Positions 5,685-7,003 of a DNA stretch of 7,003 nt are shown piece by piece. The notes beneath the pieces are model-generated. The model was not told where the DNA came from and searched no databases. It was given only the letters and a program-made list of their open reading frames with translations. Each line of letters starts with the position of its first letter. The first letter of the stretch is position 1. The position numbers were made by a program, and so were the translations under genes. Source of the DNA: Actinomycetota bacterium (lineage in GTDB: Bacteria > Actinomycetota > Acidimicrobiia > Acidimicrobiales > Ilumatobacteraceae); the NCBI GenBank assembly GCA_005800965.1, contig SYEA01000056.1, positions 1 through 7,003 of the forward strand, given 5' to 3'.

Positions 5685-6859
5685 TAGTGGGTCCGCAGCC
5701 AAGCAACTGGTTCGCGCATTGCCAGACGCTCACCTTCATGGGCAATGAAACTTTGCAGGATGCCAGCGAACGGCGAGCGAACTTCGATGTCGCCGACGCG
5801 ACCGAGCACTGTGCCCACGTCGATGCGCGCGCCGTCGGCAATATCGGTGCGTTGAGAAAACACCCCTGCAGCCGGGCTCACCACCAGACGCTCGACTACG
5901 AACAAGTGCTCACCGTCGTGCGCTGCGGTCTTCGGCGGTGCCACCTGGCTCACCCACTCGAGCAGGCTGTCCAATTCGTCGGGTGTTGAAACACTGATTA
6001 CTCGAGCGCCGTCGATGGTGCGTTTCACCATTCCGCTCAGCACGCCACCCGGGCCGAGCTCGACGTAACCCGCTATCGACTGTCGGTTGATTTCCAACAA
6101 CACCTGGCGCCAGCGCACGGGCGAACACAACTGCGCCGACAAAAGTGATGCCCACTCGTCACCGCGTTGATGCGCCAGTGCATCGACGTTGGAGATAATC
6201 GGCACCTCGGTATCGCGCGGGCCGGCAGCAGCCAGTGCTACTCGGAGTCGGTCGCGTGCAGCCGTCATGAACGGTGTGTGGAACGCACCTGACACAGGGA
6301 GCGCCATAACTTTTTTGGCACCGAGTTCTTTGGCGTGCACGGTGGCCTTTTCGATGCCGCTTGGCGATCCAGCGATAACTACCTGGCCAGGGGCGTTGAA
6401 ATTGGCGACCCAGACATTGTCGTCGGCACGTCGGCAAGCAACTTCGACCAAGTCGTCATCAAGCCCCAGCACGGCCGACATGGCGCCTGGCGACGCTTGG
6501 CCCGCTTCGTGCATAGCGTCACCGCGCTCCATCACCAATCGGACACCGTCATCGAAACCGAGGGCGCCGTTCGCAGTAAGGGCGGTGTATTCGCCGAGGC
6601 TGTGTCCAGCGCAGATGCTCGGCTCGACGCCCAAGCGTTCGACGGCATCCAACACCATCAGACTGCTGACGAACGTGGTGAGCTGGGCGTTGCGGGTGTC
6701 TTTCAGTTCCTCGGCGTCGGCATCGAGCAATAGACGCGCCACGTCGCGACCTGAGATTGCCGATGCTTCTTCAACGAGTTCCCAACTTTCGTGGTCCCGC
6801 CAAGGCCGACCCATTCCGGGGCGTTGTGAGCCTTGACCGGGAAACAAAAACGCAAGCAT
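5684..6859 (-). CDS. fabD: malonyl-CoA:ACP transacylase with C-terminal biotinyl-like domain
   Basis: Transfers malonyl from malonyl-CoA to ACP, making the elongation substrate for FabH and FabF. Numbered from the ATG at 6859 (391 residues), the transacylase spans about 1-300: FPGQGSQ at 6-12, nucleophile Ser87 in AGHSLGEYTA, Arg112 in VMERGDAM, catalytic His194 in SGAFHTPFM and GPGGVLSGM near 269-277. E. coli FabD ends at about 309 residues; this one continues for about 80 more. After a short linker (about 303-318) comes a two-half repeat, SPAAG and SPFAG, resembling a biotinyl/lipoyl barrel-sandwich fold without the MKM lysine. First gene of the operon. The ATG is favoured over a GTG at 6862 because AAGGGGG ends 4 nt upstream of the ATG but only 1 nt from the GTG. 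The FabD role is firm; the role of the extension is unknown. Confidence 0.95.
   Translation of the reverse strand: MLAFLFPGQGSQRPGMGRPWRDHESWELVEEASAISGRDVARLLLDADAEELKDTRNAQLTTFVSSLMVLDAVERLGVEPSICAGHSLGEYTALTANGALGFDDGVRLVMERGDAMHEAGQASPGAMSAVLGLDDDLVEVACRRADDNVWVANFNAPGQVVIAGSPSGIEKATVHAKELGAKKVMALPVSGAFHTPFMTAARDRLRVALAAAGPRDTEVPIISNVDALAHQRGDEWASLLSAQLCSPVRWRQVLLEINRQSIAGYVELGPGGVLSGMVKRTIDGARVISVSTPDELDSLLEWVSQVAPPKTAAHDGEHLFVVERLVVSPAAGVFSQRTDIADGARIDVGTVLGRVGDIEVRSPFAGILQSFIAHEGERLAMREPVAWLRTH
5687..5890 (-). other. FabD C-terminal domain: biotinyl/lipoyl-like, lysine absent
   Basis: Roughly residues 324-391 of FabD. Two halves align by eye: VSPAAGVFSQ...ADGARIDVGTVLGRV and VRSPFAGILQS...HEGERLAMREPVAWL. 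Each has V-x-SP or VSP, AG, an aliphatic pair, a G-x-R-hydrophobic turn and a closing hydrophobic strand, the pseudo-twofold pattern of barrel-sandwich hybrid domains (BCCP, lipoyl domains and non-modified relatives). Between the halves, where biotin or lipoyl lysine would sit on a hairpin, the sequence is a short GDIEV with no lysine, so covalent modification at that site is not expected. Fold assignment is inference from pattern only. Confidence 0.6.
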
Positions 6860-6863
6860 CACA

Positions 6864-6870
6864 CCCCCTT
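6864..6870 (-). promoter_or_regulatory. ribosome binding site of fabD
   Basis: AAGGGGG on the minus strand, a G-rich variant of the Shine-Dalgarno sequence, 4 nt before the ATG at 6859. The spacing supports that ATG rather than the adjacent GTG at 6862. Confidence 0.6.
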
Positions 6871-6897
6871 GGCTGACTCGGTTGTACTCACTAGATG
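6869..6897 (+). promoter_or_regulatory. possible promoter toward tRNA-Leu
   Basis: TTGGCT at 6869-6874 and TAGATG at 6892-6897 are separated by exactly 17 nt, an acceptable sigma-70-like arrangement that would start RNA about 30 nt before the mature tRNA at 6935. The match is only partial and the -35 box coincides with the fabD ribosome binding site on the other strand. The tRNA could instead be read from a promoter elsewhere. Confidence 0.25.
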
Positions 6898-6900
6898 TTA
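6895..6900 (-). promoter_or_regulatory. possible -10 element for the fab operon
   Basis: TAACAT on the minus strand, placed so that RNA would begin near 6888 and give a leader of about 30 nt carrying the fabD ribosome binding site. I find no convincing -35 box at 16-18 nt (a TTGAAG lies 21 nt away). A fab promoter must lie in this gap or beyond the tRNA; this exact site is a weak guess. Confidence 0.2.
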
Positions 6901-6934
6901 CGAGACTTGACGACCACTAGCCTTCAATGACGTT

Positions 6935-7003
6935 GCCCGAGTGGCGAAATGGCAGACGCGACGGACTCAAAATCCGTTGCCTGAAAGGGTGTGTGGGTTC
7001 GAC
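6935..7003 (+). tRNA. tRNA-Leu (anticodon CAA), 3' end cut by window
   Basis: Reads leucine codon UUG. Visible parts in order: 5' acceptor strand GCCCGAG (6935-6941), T8 and G9, D-arm with stem GCG/CGC (6944-6946 with 6957-6959) around AAATGGCAGA, anticodon stem ACGGA/TCCGT (6961-6965 with 6973-6977) around loop CTCAAAA, anticodon CAA at 6968-6970. The long variable arm of class II tRNAs is present (GCCT/GGGT at 6979-6982 and 6987-6990 with two wobble pairs and a GAAA loop), then the T-stem 5' strand GTGGG and TTCGAC of the T-loop at the window end. The 3' T-stem and acceptor strands lie outside. The long variable arm and CAA loop make leucine the clear assignment. Divergent from fabD. Confidence 0.95.

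Noticed and set aside
5685..5702. Longer FabH start at TTG 5702
   Set aside because: No ribosome binding site, rarer start codon, and the ATG at 5684 overlaps the fabD stop as TAATG and gives the usual family N-terminus.
6189..6836. Long open frame on the plus strand opposite fabD (215 codons)
   Set aside because: Shadow of fabD, low-complexity composition (Ser/Ala/Arg/Pro), no family resemblance.
6907..6912. TTGACG as a -35 box on the plus strand
   Set aside because: A -10 box 17 nt later would fall at about 6930-6935, on the first base of the tRNA, and the sequence there (ACGTTG) does not fit.
1..7003. Mobile element, CRISPR, toxin-antitoxin or defence island
   Set aside because: No transposase, integrase, repeat array or attachment-like duplication is visible. 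The tRNA could serve as an integration site but its 3' end is outside the window and nothing foreign adjoins its 5' side.

Overview
The window is a compact, entirely chromosomal-looking block of core metabolism. It is moderately GC-rich by eye, has almost no intergenic space, and mixes ATG and GTG starts. The best clue to the organism is FabG, which aligns without gaps, as far as I recall the family, to the mycobacterial MabA/FabG1 type, including its C-terminal tail GAVIPVDGG-GMGH. Together with a FabZ-type dehydratase, frequent TTG leucine codons and moderate GC, this suggests an actinobacterium outside the classical high-GC groups, possibly Acidimicrobiia/Ilumatobacter-like. That placement is inference, not proof.

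Left half, plus strand (2-2603): the 3' part of trpB (the window opens at its PLP-lysine motif), trpA, a PrxQ/Bcp-type peroxiredoxin, and a FabZ-like 3-hydroxyacyl-ACP dehydratase. Gaps are 5 nt, 9 nt and a 4-nt overlap, so this looks like one transcription unit whose promoter lies left of the window. TrpB and TrpA form tryptophan synthase; the two genes after it belong to peroxide defence and fatty acid synthesis.

Right half, minus strand (6859 down to 2596): fabD-fabH-fabG-acpP-fabF, a type II fatty acid synthase operon with 1-nt and 4-nt stop/start overlaps and gaps of 24 and 9 nt. FabD loads malonyl onto ACP, FabH primes the chain, FabF elongates, FabG reduces the 3-ketoacyl-ACP, and the convergent fabZ product would dehydrate the hydroxy intermediate. 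Only the enoyl-ACP reductase is missing from the window. The two units converge tail to tail with an 8-nt overlap of the fabZ and fabF ends and no visible terminator.

Right edge: a divergent tRNA-Leu(CAA) gene, cut by the window end. About 75 nt separate it from fabD and should hold the fab operon promoter and possibly that of the tRNA.

The most unusual item is FabD: after a complete malonyltransferase it carries an extension of about 80 residues that reads as a biotinyl/lipoyl-like barrel-sandwich domain lacking the modifiable lysine. I see no mobile elements, CRISPR arrays or defence system; most of the window is ordinary housekeeping.
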